From Panaeolus papilionaceus (lineage: Eukaryota; Basidiomycota; Agaricomycetes; Agaricales): a DNA stretch of 64,000 nt. Made by a program: the position numbers and the translations under genes. The stretch is taken from assembly GCA_015501605.1 (NCBI GenBank), contig JADNRZ010000005.1, positions 496,001 through 560,000 on the forward strand, written 5' to 3'. The notes under the pieces are model-generated. The model was not told the origin of the DNA, ran no database searches, and was given only the letters and a program-made list of their open reading frames with translations. Each line of letters begins with the position of its first letter. The stretch's first letter is position 1. Of this stretch, positions 1-10,274 are shown one piece after another.

Positions 1-296
1 ATTCTAATACTTCATATACGATCAACCCTTGAAACATACTTTAGTACTTCACGATCATCACTATTATTACATGTTTACTGCACAGTCCTTAGCCTAGGTA
101 TATAAACTAGACATCCATGTATCGTATTCCTCAGTCTACTATTACTTTTGATTCCTCGAAACCTACTACAGTTTGATACTGTTAAGAAACTCAGAAACCC
201 TTTGAACAACTTAAGAAACCTTTGAATACTTTGATTCTGTTCGAGAACTTGCCTGTCTTAGTCTCTTTTATAAAGACAACTATCGAAGGCATAACA
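1..296 (+). repeat. 5' LTR of the chromovirus (partial)
   Basis: Identical by eye to 6853-7148. By comparison with the 3' copy, 138 bases of this LTR lie left of the window. It ends ATAACA, the inverted partner of the 3' LTR's opening TGTTAT. Six CpG sites are kept in both copies. Confidence 0.95.
99..106 (+). promoter_or_regulatory. TATA box of the chromovirus LTR
   Basis: TATATAAA stands 27 bp before position 133 (counted from the end of the box), where the self-priming match begins. The distance fits a transcript 5' end at about 133. The same sequence is present in the 3' LTR at 6951-6958. Confidence 0.6.
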
Positions 297-297
297 A

Positions 298-308
298 AAT
301 AGTAGACT
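298..308 (+). other. Primer-binding site, self-priming type
   Basis: AATAGTAGACT begins one base after the 5' LTR end and is the exact reverse complement of AGTCTACTATT at 133-143, the predicted RNA 5' end. I did not recognise a tRNA-type primer site here. Tf1 and sushi elements prime minus-strand synthesis with the first 11 nt of their own RNA; this site has the same length and geometry. Confidence 0.7.
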
Positions 309-338
309 CTATATCTTTTCTACACTTTTTCACAAACA

Positions 339-1757
339 ATGGCTCAAGCTGGAATGATGGATCCTTGGGGAAATCCTTTAAACAAAAGCACATTTAATCA
401 ATACCGAGATACACAGACAGAAGGATCTCCTATGTCTGAATTGGACGCATTTAGCAATTTGCTTGGACAGCATTATCAGAATACACCACCACTGATGTCT
501 CCTCAAGGACAAAGACAATATACACCACCACCAATGCCTCCACCGATGTCACCTCAAAGACAAAGACAGTACACACCACCACCAATGCCTCCTCTTGGAC
601 AAAACCAACATTACCAACCAATGTACCAACAACCACCTTTGCTCCCTCAAGGGCAAAACTCATTTTATCAATCAATGCAACCTCCACCATGGTTCGCACA
701 GATGCAACAAATGATGCAACCTCCGCCGTGGTTTATACAGATGCAACAGATGATGCAAGGCCAACCACAGCAACCACACCAACCACAACAACCTGGAAAC
801 CCTACAATCAATCACACTCACACAAAAGAAATCAAGATGGCAGAACCACCTAAGTTTGATGGAAATAGAGACAAATTCCTTGATTTCCAAAACACGGTTA
901 TCCTTTTCCTAGAAACAAACAGCCACATATACAACAATGACATGCGAAAGATCAATTTTGTTCTTTCCTATTTAACAGATGGAGAAGCATCAGCATGGAG
1001 ACAAGAATTCCTACTTGTAAACAGAAAAGGAAACACGATGAGCTATCCTACCTGGAATGAATTCTGGAAGGCATTTGAAAACACCTTCTCACATATTGAT
1101 GAAAAGGGAGACACTTTAGAAAAGCTTGAACATATCAAACAAGGAAATAAGACAGCTGAAGATCATGTCACCAATTTCAAATTACTTGCCCAGAAATCTG
1201 GTGTCACTGATGATCTCATCCTAGGAAAATGATTCGCAGCAAGCTTGAGAGCGCCGTTATTGAGAGATGTCATGAAAGGAAATCAACCAAAGACCATTAA
1301 AGAATGGTACAAGAAAGCGATCAGGGAAGACAAAGGCTACCGATTCTACCTGGCAGCTATGGGAAAGAAGTCTGATTACGACAAAAATCCACAGAACAAT
1401 GCTCCTCGTTCCCAATTCAAGATCCCATGGAGAGATCCAAATGCCATGGACATAGATGTACTCTCCCCTGAAGTACGCCAAGAATATATGAAGAAAGGGA
1501 TGTGCTTCAAATGCAAGAAGCAAGGACACATCTCTAAAGAATGTCCAACTTGTCAAAACTCTGCAAATGGACAGGGTAAAACTTATGTGAATGCCACTTC
1601 TACTCTGAATACAACTACTGCAGCTACCCCAAATAAGCAATTGAGAGGACAAGATCTTTTCAAACATATCCGAAGCCTCATATCTGGATTGAATGAGGCT
1701 GAGTATGAAGAATACATCAACATTGTGGAACAAGAGGAGAAGAAGGATTTTGCTTAA
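339..1757 (+). pseudogene. gag: gag (capsid/nucleocapsid) of the chromovirus, interrupted by one stop
   Basis: The ATG at 339 opens a 472-codon frame broken by a TGA at 1230-1232; codons before and after are in the same frame. The N-terminal third is rich in Pro, Gln and Met with imperfect MPPP repeats. The middle has a retrotransposon gag capsid-like region. A CCHC zinc knuckle (CFKCKKQGHISKEC) lies near 1501-1542. The stop fits a CGA-to-TGA change, like most stops in pol. Gag would package the RNA; this copy would make only the N-terminal 297 residues unless the stop is read through. Confidence 0.9.
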
Positions 1758-1768
1758 GGGACTTTGAA

Positions 1769-4700
1769 TTGACGTCAACATCCCCTTGTCTGTCTATACA
1801 TTCTGTTCTTCTATCATCAATTGATAATAAATCTGTTTCTACACCACTGTTGATTACCATAAGAACACCTGAAGGAAAAGAAATTGTCGAAACAAAGGCT
1901 CTTATTGACTCAGGAGCTGGAGGAGATTTTATTGATACACAATTCGCCAGAAAAATGAACTTACCATTGAAACAACTTCAGAATCCCATCACTGCATACA
2001 ATGTGGATGGTACCAAGAATCAAACAGGAACAATCTCCCATTACATTGATCTCGAATTCAAAATTGGAAACCGAACCATGACCCAAAGATTTTTCATCAC
2101 TGGATTAGGAAAACAGAAAATCATTCTAGGATTTACCTGGTTAAAGAAATACAATCCACAGATTCAATGGGACAAAGGAATCCTTGAATGGGATCAAGAC
2201 TGATCTTATGAAACTAGAAACAAAGAAAATCCTGATCTATCTCTTGTCATCTCATTCATTGAAGGACGAATGACTGAAGAAATGAAAGAAACATGGATCA
2301 ATTCAAACATGACCCATGCTACTGCCTTTGCACAAAAACATGACAAGAAAGAAGAAATCACGAATCTGAAAGAAGCTGTTCCCAAAGAATTTCATGAATA
2401 TCTTGATGTCTTTTCAGACAAAGCAGCATCTCAAATGCCTGAACGGAGATCATGGGATCACAAGATTGATCTGAAACCAGGTTATGAACCTAAATCAGCT
2501 AAGATTTACCCATTATCTCCTGATGAAGAAAAACTGACAAAAGAATTCATTGATGAGAACTTAAAGAAAGGATACATTCAACCAAGCAAATCACCCCAAG
2601 CCTTGTCTTTCTTCTTTGTTCCAAAGAAAGATGGAAAGAAGAAACCCTGTCAAGATTACAGATATCTTAATGAATGGACAGTGAAAAACGCATATCCATT
2701 ACCTTTAGTGGATGATTTGCTTTACAAACTCCAAGGAGCGAAATACTTCACTAAATTCGATGTCTGATGGGGTTACAACAATGTTTGAATCAAGAAAGGA
2801 GATGAATGGAAAGCTGCCTTCAAAACCAAATTTGGATTATTTGAACCTACGGTTATGTTTTTCAGATTATGTAACTCACCTGCAACCTTTCAAGCTATGA
2901 TGGACTTGCTATTTGAAGAACCAATAAGACGCAATATGGTTATCATCTATATGGACAACATTCTCATTTTTGCTAAAACTAAAGAAGAATTGGAAAAATA
3001 TACCAAAGAAGTTCTTAAGATTCTCCAAGAGAACAATCTCTATTTAAAACCAGAGAAATGCGATTTTTAAAAAACATCAATCAATTATCTAGGATTCACA
3101 ATCTCTGAAAACAAGATCACCATGGATTCATCCAAAGTACAAGGAATCACTGAATGGCCAGCTCCCAAGAACGTCAAGCAAGTTCGATCGTTTTTAGGAT
3201 TTGGAAATTTCTATCGCAGATTCATTTGCAAGTATTCAGACAAAGCCAAACCCCTAAATCGTTTATTAGAAAAAGGAAAACCATTTGAATGGAAGCAAGA
3301 ACACCAAGAAGCTTTTGATAATCTAAAACGAAACTTCTCTGAAGAACCAGTACTTATTATGCCTGATGCAACTAAACCATTTTATATTGAAGCTGATGCA
3401 TCCAAATATGCATCAGGAGCAGTTCTTGTTCAAACTGATGAAGGTGGACTACAACACCCATGCGCTTTCATTTCAAAATCATTTTCACCTACTGAAAGAA
3501 ACTATCAAGTATATGATCGAGAACTTCTAGGAATTATTCAAGCACTTGAAGAATGGAGACACTATTTACAAGGATCAAATCATCCAGTTACTGTCTTTTC
3601 CGATCATAAAAACCTCACTTATTGGAGAAAAACTCAAAAACTCAATCCACGACAAGCTCGATGGGCATTGATGCTCACAGAATATGACATTAAATTACAA
3701 CATATGCCTGGAACCAAAATGATTCTATCTGACACCTTATCAAGAAGACCAGACTTTATTCCTGATGAAGATCATGACAATGAAGATATAATCATGTTGC
3801 CAGATAACTTATTTATCAATCTCATCGATACTATACTCCAAGAAGGAATATTGCAATCAAGAAACTATGATCAAAACGCTGCAGATGCTATGAAACTAAT
3901 TATTGAAGATGGACCTAATGAACTCCAGAAAATAATTGAAGAATGGACGATCGAAGAAATCAATGGACAAAATGCACTATTCTTTAAAGGAAAAATATAT
4001 GTTCTGAAAGATATGGAAATTAGGAAAAGAATTCTTCAGATGTATCACAATCATCCAACAGCAGGACATCCAGGAGAACTTCAAACCTACAATGCTATAT
4101 TCCAACATTGTTATTGGCCTGGAATGCTGTTACGGTTGACTTGTTCAGCACATACGAGTCCAGCCGTAGAGTCAACAAGAACGAAGGTTTGAGAGCAAAG
4201 GTCAAAGTTGGTCTTGGGGGTTACGTTGAGTTCGAAAGAATCTAACTAAGAATGCCACTTCGAGAATCGCTCGATGGTATTGTCTTAGCAGAGAGCAAGT
4301 AAAAGAAGTCCAGTAGAAGTTATTGTTCTATTGTAGTTAAAGAACTAGCTAAAGAACATAGGGTATAGTACTGAGGTTTATATACATAATGCTAGTGGTC
4401 TGTGCGCAAGATAAATAAGAGTCAGAAGACAGGGTGAAGGAGTCATAGTGGAGTGTACATGGGAATATGAAAGGGAACGAGTCATAAGAGTGAGAATGAT
4501 GAGTGAGAAAATGAGTCAGAGATAGGAATAAGATGTGGGGCGACAGCGGGAATGGAAGTGGAGTGAGAAGGGAAAAGATAAGAAGATAAGGCGAACTACA
4601 AGTACAAAGAGAGATGATAGTACACGAAGATAAGATAATAGTCTGGATAAGATGAAGAAAAGATAGGGGCATAGTAATAGGATGAAGGACAAAAGATATA

Positions 4701-5860
4701 GTGTAACAAATGCAATCATTTATTAAGAAATATGTCAACGGATGTGGAACATGCCAACAATTTAAAATAAATAGACATCCAACTCGACCACCCCTTATGC
4801 CAATCAAAGGACCCGATACTCTAAGGCCCTTTGTGCAATGTTCAATGGATCTGATCACAGATCTTCCTCTATCTCAAGGATATGATTCAATTCTCTCTAT
4901 TGTCGATCATGGCCTCACAAAAGGAATCATACTAGTGCCATGTCAGAAATCGATCACTGCTGAGGGATTGCCACCCTTTTACTTAGCAATTTATATAAAC
5001 ATTTTGGTCTACCTGGAAAAATGGTATCAGACTGAGGACCAAACCTTGCAGCATGATCATTCAGAGAACTATTGAAACTTCTAAATATCGAATCAAGCCT
5101 GTCCACTGCCTACCATCCACAGACAGATGGAACCACTGAATGATTTAATCAAGAGATCGAAGCATACCTCTCCATTTATTGCACTGCATACCCAGAAGAA
5201 TGGCCCTCAGCACTATCAACCCTGGAATTCACTCATAATAACCGACGACATGCAGAACAAACACACACTCCTTTTGAACTTATGTTTGGAATTAGCCCAG
5301 TAGCAATTCCCCTTGCTTTCGAAAACAGTAAAATCCCTGCAGTAACAGAATGACTCAAGATCTTAAATCATATCAGAGAAGAAGCTCTTGCTGCCCATGA
5401 ACTAGCTTGACTCAAAATGATAGAACGAATCAAAAACAATTATGAACCATTCAAAGAAGGCCAAAAAGTATGGTTGGAAGCAAAGAATCTAAATCGAACA
5501 TACCACAAAAAGATTGGACCAAAAAGAGAAGGACCTTTCAAGATCTCTAAAGTCCTAGGACCAGTGACTTATCGACTAAAATTACCAAAACATTGGAAAA
5601 TTCATGATGTATTCCACGCTGCTTTGCTTACGCCATATAAAGAAACAGAAATCCATGGACCTAATATGACAAAACCCCCTCCAGATCTAATTAATGGAGA
5701 AGAAGAATATGAGATAGATCGAATTCTAAAACATCAAAGGAAAGGAGGAGAATTTGAATTTCTCACGTTATGGAAGGGATATCCTGAAGAGGAAGCGACT
5801 TGGTTGAAAGCGAAAGATTTCTCACATGCCAAAAGAATTTTGACATCTTACCAACAATGA
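1769..5860 (+). pseudogene. pol: pol (protease, RT, RNase H, integrase, chromodomain) of the chromovirus, heavily mutated
   Basis: One frame carries an aspartic protease (DSGA, about 1906-1917), RT, RNase H ending in a DTLSRRPD motif, and after a solo LTR the integrase with an HHCC finger, catalytic core and chromodomain (about 5698-5857, with the motif LWKGYPEEEATW). Stops are TGA at 2201, 2765, 2786, 5033, 5054, 5141, 5351 and 5408 and TAA at 3068. At most of the TGA sites the family has Arg, so CGA-to-TGA is the likely change. The RT active site reads YMDN (2948-2959) instead of YMDD, also a CpG-type change (GACGAC to GACAAC). A frameshift lies near 4965, and the solo LTR splits integrase after its WPGM motif. 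No functional enzyme can be made. Confidence 0.93.
4128..4708. repeat. Solo LTR (581 bp) nested in the integrase region
   Basis: It begins TGTTAC, ends GTAACA, and is flanked by the 5-bp duplication AATGC at 4123-4127 and 4709-4713. Integrase reading resumes exactly at the second AATGC, so removal of the LTR plus one duplication restores the frame locally. No related LTR is seen elsewhere in the window. It is the product of LTR-LTR recombination of an unrelated element; its orientation is undetermined. Confidence 0.92.
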
Positions 5861-5897
5861 CATCCCAACACTCTTCTATCTAAACGACAGAAATAGC

Positions 5898-6248
5898 ATG
5901 TCATTACACGTGAAGAATACTCTCAAGAAAGTCGCCTCATTGACTTCTTTGTTCTCTAACCCTGGATCCTCACCCACACCTGGATCCTCTCCTACCGCAC
6001 CAAAGCCACCTGTTGTCGCCTGCTCTCTCTCACCCAATCTGCAAGCAAAAGCATTGCAACAACTGGAACAGGAAGTAGAAGATATTTTATGGGAAACAAG
6101 TCCTATAAAATGGAGGAACGACCCAAAGGTTTTAGCAGAAGAAGATCCCCAGAAATCGCCTACTCATATTCCAACCATTGTCATATCTGAACAGAAACAC
6201 CATGTCTTTCATCCCTCTCCCTGTCGATACCCCTTTGACTTATGCTGA
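5898..6248 (+). CDS. Short ORF downstream of pol, possible upstream part of an accessory protein
   Basis: An ATG ORF of 116 codons starts 37 bp after the pol stop. It is basic at the N-terminus, has two copies of a GSSPTP-type repeat, then an acidic stretch with EVEDILWETSPIKW. It overlaps the start of the next ORF in another frame, so the two could be one accessory gene split by a frameshift or two separate frames. No function recognised. Confidence 0.35.
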   Translation: MSLHVKNTLKKVASLTSLFSNPGSSPTPGSSPTAPKPPVVACSLSPNLQAKALQQLEQEVEDILWETSPIKWRNDPKVLAEEDPQKSPTHIPTIVISEQKHHVFHPSPCRYPFDLC

Positions 6249-6684
6249 ATTCGCTGCCATCATCACTCATGGCCTTCCACAGGCTCACCAAATCGCCGAA
6301 ACCTATGCCCCTCATGACCTGCATATGCCTGCTATCCTTACCATTGCCAGCAACCTCATTACTCTCCAAAAAAGACTTGAAACCACCGTCTATGATATTT
6401 CCCGAGATTCTCTTGAATTATTCTATCACTATCACCAAGACTTCGACTACCTATTCCATGACATGGCACCTGCTGTACAACAAGCTAATGCACCACCACT
6501 TGGTTCCCAACAAAACTGTATTATCATTATTGATGATGAAGAAGAAATCGACCCTAATGAAGTTGAGCATAACAACGCTCCTTCTAGAAGAGCATCTCGA
6601 CGTCGTAACACCTGTTCCTCTCCTTACAACACCAGATCCCGCTCTGCTTCTCATCGCCGCCCTTGCGCTGAAGATTATTTTTGA
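6202..6684 (+). CDS. Accessory ORF between pol and the 3' LTR, unknown function
   Basis: The frame opens at 6178, but the ATG at 6202 has the better context (ACACCATG), giving 160 residues. The first 95 residues look like a folded, mainly helical domain. Then comes an acidic IIDDEEEIDP stretch and a basic Ser/Arg-rich tail. Standard chromoviruses end at the chromodomain, so this is an extra gene. Unlike gag and pol it has no internal stop. It ends 17 bp before the polypurine tract. It resembles no env, methyltransferase or other known accessory domain that I can name. Confidence 0.55.
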   Translation: MSFIPLPVDTPLTYAEFAAIITHGLPQAHQIAETYAPHDLHMPAILTIASNLITLQKRLETTVYDISRDSLELFYHYHQDFDYLFHDMAPAVQQANAPPLGSQQNCIIIIDDEEEIDPNEVEHNNAPSRRASRRRNTCSSPYNTRSRSASHRRPCAEDYF

Positions 6685-6701
6685 ATCAGAGCTTCAATCT
6701 T

Positions 6702-6711
6702 GAAAGGGAGG
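6702..6711 (+). other. Polypurine tract, plus-strand primer
   Basis: The purine run GAAAGGGAGG ends three bases before the 3' LTR, the usual position for the RNase H-resistant plus-strand primer. Confidence 0.7.
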
Positions 6712-6714
6712 CAA

Positions 6715-7148
6715 TGTTATGATCGACCTCACTGTTACCTTATGTTTTCCTCATGTATTAGCACATGCTCTTTTTCTTTCTTTCACACTTCCTTTTCTAT
6801 CGTACCATGCCTCTACCAGACCTATTCCTCATGTTAACCTCATGGACATTCTATTCTAATACTTCATATACGATCAACCCTTGAAACATACTTTAGTACT
6901 TCACGATCATCACTATTATTACATGTTTACTGCACAGTCCTTAGCCTAGGTATATAAACTAGACATCCATGTATCGTATTCCTCAGTCTACTATTACTTT
7001 TGATTCCTCGAAACCTACTACAGTTTGATACTGTTAAGAAACTCAGAAACCCTTTGAACAACTTAAGAAACCTTTGAATACTTTGATTCTGTTCGAGAAC
7101 TTGCCTGTCTTAGTCTCTTTTATAAAGACAACTATCGAAGGCATAACA
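6715..7148 (+). repeat. 3' LTR of the chromovirus (434 bp, complete)
   Basis: Begins TGTTAT after the polypurine tract and ends ATAACA. Bases 6853-7148 match 1-296 without a visible difference. Confidence 0.93.
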
Positions 7149-10100
7149 TGTGGACAGCAGGCAAGATGATAGGGAGTGGAGGGAGTGATGGAGGGAAAAC
7201 ATGAGTCCCCAATTTGTGGGTGACATCAGGAGAGGCAGGGAGGAAGGAGATCATCAGCAACAACAAAGAGAAAGGGAAAGTCTTCTTCCAGGCATTCTTC
7301 CCCACATGCAATGCACCCAGACAGGCACCCCAGGAGCAAGACTACCCCAGGTGACCAAAGTGGAAACACAAGCCGATAATGGACAAGATCATTGCAACAG
7401 TCATTGATGAGCTCAAACCACACAAGAAGTCAAGACCAGACACAGCCCCCAACTGTGTTTTCAAGAAAGTGAAGAATATTCTGATACCATACCTAGGGCC
7501 ACTCTATAGAGTGACAGACATATTGGAGTACTACCCAGCAGACTGGAAAGTCACAGAAACCCCTGTTCTTCGCAAACCTGGGAAGTCAGACTACTCCACC
7601 CCAGGAGCCTACAGACCAATAGTGCTATCAAGCAGGATTGCCAGAATACTCAACATGTGCAAGATGAAGATGCTAATGGAGGAGGTGGAGAGGTGCAGAC
7701 TTCTGCTGATGAATCATTTTGGAGGGAGAGCAGGGAGGACGACAATGGACTTGATACATCCATTAGTAAAAATGGTCATCAATGCATGGCAGAAAAGGGA
7801 CATTGCAGTGGCACTATTCCTAGACATCAAAGGGGCATTCCCTAGTGTGGTGATGGATGTTTTATTACATGAGATGAGGATGAAAGGAATTCCCAAAGAG
7901 CATGTGGAGTGGATCAGGAGGAGGAATGAGGGGAGGAGGACAAGACTGGTTTTCAACAACTACCACACAAATGAATTTGAAGTGGAGGACAGGCTGGACC
8001 AAGATGACACACAATCCCTGATCTTATACCTCATCTACAACTCAGACCTGCCAGAATTATTGAACAAAAAGGAAGGTATCACAGTTCTAGCTTTTGTTGA
8101 TGATGTTGGGATTGTATCCACAGGGCCCAACTTCAAAACCACAAACACCATGATCAAGAATGTTGTACAGAGGGAGAATGGAGTGATGGATTGGGCAAGG
8201 AGACACAACTGCACTTTTGGGATGGAGAAATTCCAATTGGTACAGTTCAGCAGGAAGAAGAGAGTGGATGAGGAGGGGAAGAGAGTGGACATACTGCAAC
8301 AGGAACTATGCCTATGAAATATTGTGATCACTCCAACACCACACATGCACTTCCTAGGTATAATCCTGGATCATGAACTCAGATGGGCAAAGTAGAACAT
8401 GTACATTGTCACCAGAGCCACCCAATGGCTAGGGCAAGGGAACAGGATCACCAAGAACATAGGGGGAGCAGCATACAAGAACATCAGGACCTTATACTTG
8501 GGCACAGCCATCCCAAGGATGTTATACAGAATAGAGATCTTTGACCTGCCTAGGAGGGGAAAGCAAGCTGAACACATGTCGGCACTGGAGAAGAAGCTGG
8601 ACAGCTTACAAGGACAATTAGCAGTTATGATAGTAGGAGGGATGAGGACGTCACCTAGGGATGCAGCCATGATACACATACAAATTGACCCCATCAAGAT
8701 AGTAATCAAACATGAGCACATCAAGGCTGGGATATGACTGGCTATGCTACTGAAAAACCCACCTGCTACATTGACATGTACAATCAGCTGCAAGGAGATA
8801 TGTCAAGAGATACCCCACACCACTCCATCACATCCTGAATGCATACAACATCCCAGGGGAAAAGATGGAGAAAGTAACACCATACTTCACTTTAGATTGG
8901 GACCAAACCAGGATTATGTGCTGGGATATCCAAGACAGGGAGACCACCCCACATGAGGAGAGTTGTAGGAGGGCTACTAAGCGAGACATCTATACAGACA
9001 GATTGATGACAGAGGAAGGTGTGGCAGGTGTGGCAGTATGGTGGAGGGAGGGGAGAGTGGAGGAGGAGAAAGGAAGGAGGCTCAGAGACAGTGAGGACCA
9101 TACAGTCTACAAGGCAGAACTGATGGGAATCTTACTTGTGCTGGAGATAGTGGAGGAAAGAAAGCTCAGGGGCACCATACACATAGGATTGGACAACTAG
9201 GTGGTGTTAACAGTGATCAGAGACAGGAAACCGAAGTCAGCCCAAACCTTGTGGACAAAGATTAAAGGACTAGCCAAGAAGTTCCTCAAGAACAAGCCCA
9301 GCAATAGGATTATCTTCAGATGGGTCCCAGGACATGAAGGAATAGAGGGAAATGAGGAATAGAGGGAAACAAGGAGGCAGATAGGGTAGCTAGGATAATG
9401 ATGAATAGAAGAGGGGGAGCAGAGGGATCAATGGAGTGGCAAGGGGAGCAAGTGAGCAGTGACGAGGAGGGGTGGGAAGAGGATGAGCTACCAGCTAGTA
9501 GGGCATCAACAAGAAGGAGACTGATGTTGGAGATCGGTGAGAGGAGGAGAGAGATGTGGAAAGAGTCAGAGCACTACAGGAAAATCCAGAAGTTTGATGA
9601 AACCATGCCATCAAAGAAATTACAAGGCCCTTTTTAGGGTTTCGTTCTTATTGGTCGTTTTCTGTTATGCTCATCTACCTGTTTGTTTGGTCCGTTGTTT
9701 GTTCCCTTTGTAAGCAGTGGATTGGTCTGCTGCTTCATAATACCCACCCATCCTCCTCAATCCTCATTTTATTTGCAGCTATGCACTCATACTTATATTT
9801 CTTGATACTTTGGTGTATTGCATTCATACTTAAGTAAAAAATTTATTATTATTATCATTATTCATCATTTAAAAAATGGGCCTCATACATGCCAGGCCTC
9901 GGCCATGGCCCACATCTAAGTACAAAGTACTAGTCAAGGGACTAAGGAGAAAGCAGGCCAGCATCCTTTTCCAGCTGAGAATGGAACATGCACTGCTTGC
10001 CAAATACCTCTTCACCATTGGCAAATCGCAGACCACCACATGCAACAAATGCAGGGAGAGGATTGAAACAGTCTACCACTTCCTCATGGAGTGTAGAGGC

Positions 10101-10274
10101 TATGAGCTACAGCAGAAATGAAGCTTTGCTTTTCTGGGCAGAAATGAGAAGACTATGATGAAGCTGCTCTCAGACAAGAATCTCCTACCGAGGCTATTCC
10201 AGTACTTGGGCGAAATGGAACAGTTGGTTGAAACATTCAGCACCTTCGACTACAAACCACACAACAAGCAATAG
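7149..10274 (+). pseudogene. Tad1-like LINE (non-LTR retrotransposon) ORF2 remnant
   Basis: Pieces in several frames give a non-LTR reverse transcriptase (PGAYRPIVLSS near 7605; FLDIKGAFPS near 7825; active-site FVDD near 8093), an RNase H (AELMGI near 9117, GLDN near 9189, VPGHEGIEGN near 9325) and a C-terminal CX2C...H...C zinc knuckle near 10036-10095, ending at 10272-10274. This order fits the Tad1-like LINEs common in Agaricomycetes. Stops after residues ending 8317 and 8737, several frameshifts and substitutions in conserved glycines show it is dead. The 5' part is missing, apparently cut by the chromovirus. A 17-bp imperfect tandem duplication (9339-9355, 9356-9372) breaks the RNase H. 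Confidence 0.85.
9626..9905 (+). repeat. Probable 3' end of a second LINE nested in the first
   Basis: LINE ORF2 coding stops near 9626 and resumes near 9915 upstream of the zinc knuckle. Between them is non-coding DNA that looks like a LINE 3' UTR and ends in a TTA-rich run (9842-9872). I cannot define a clean target duplication, so the boundaries are approximate. Confidence 0.4.

Larger units (their letters stand above)
1..7148 (+). mobile_element. Ty3/gypsy chromovirus LTR retrotransposon, defective; 5' end beyond window
   Basis: Bases 1-296 recur unchanged at 6853-7148, which defines the LTR pair; the 5' LTR is cut by the window edge. Internal order is LTR, self-complementary primer site, gag, protease, reverse transcriptase, RNase H, integrase with C-terminal chromodomain, an extra ORF, polypurine tract, LTR. 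That order and the chromodomain place it in the chromoviruses, near the Tf1/sushi group. The coding region has ten in-frame stops, a frameshift in integrase and a 581-bp solo LTR inserted in integrase, so it cannot be autonomous. It abuts LINE sequence on the right, so it probably inserted into that LINE; the target duplication cannot be checked without the left flank. Confidence 0.95.

Noticed and set aside
9633..9883. MITE with AGGCCC...GGGCCT inverted ends inside the LINE
   Set aside because: The inverted match is only about 10 bases and no target duplication brackets it; a LINE 3' end with a TTA-rich tail fits better.
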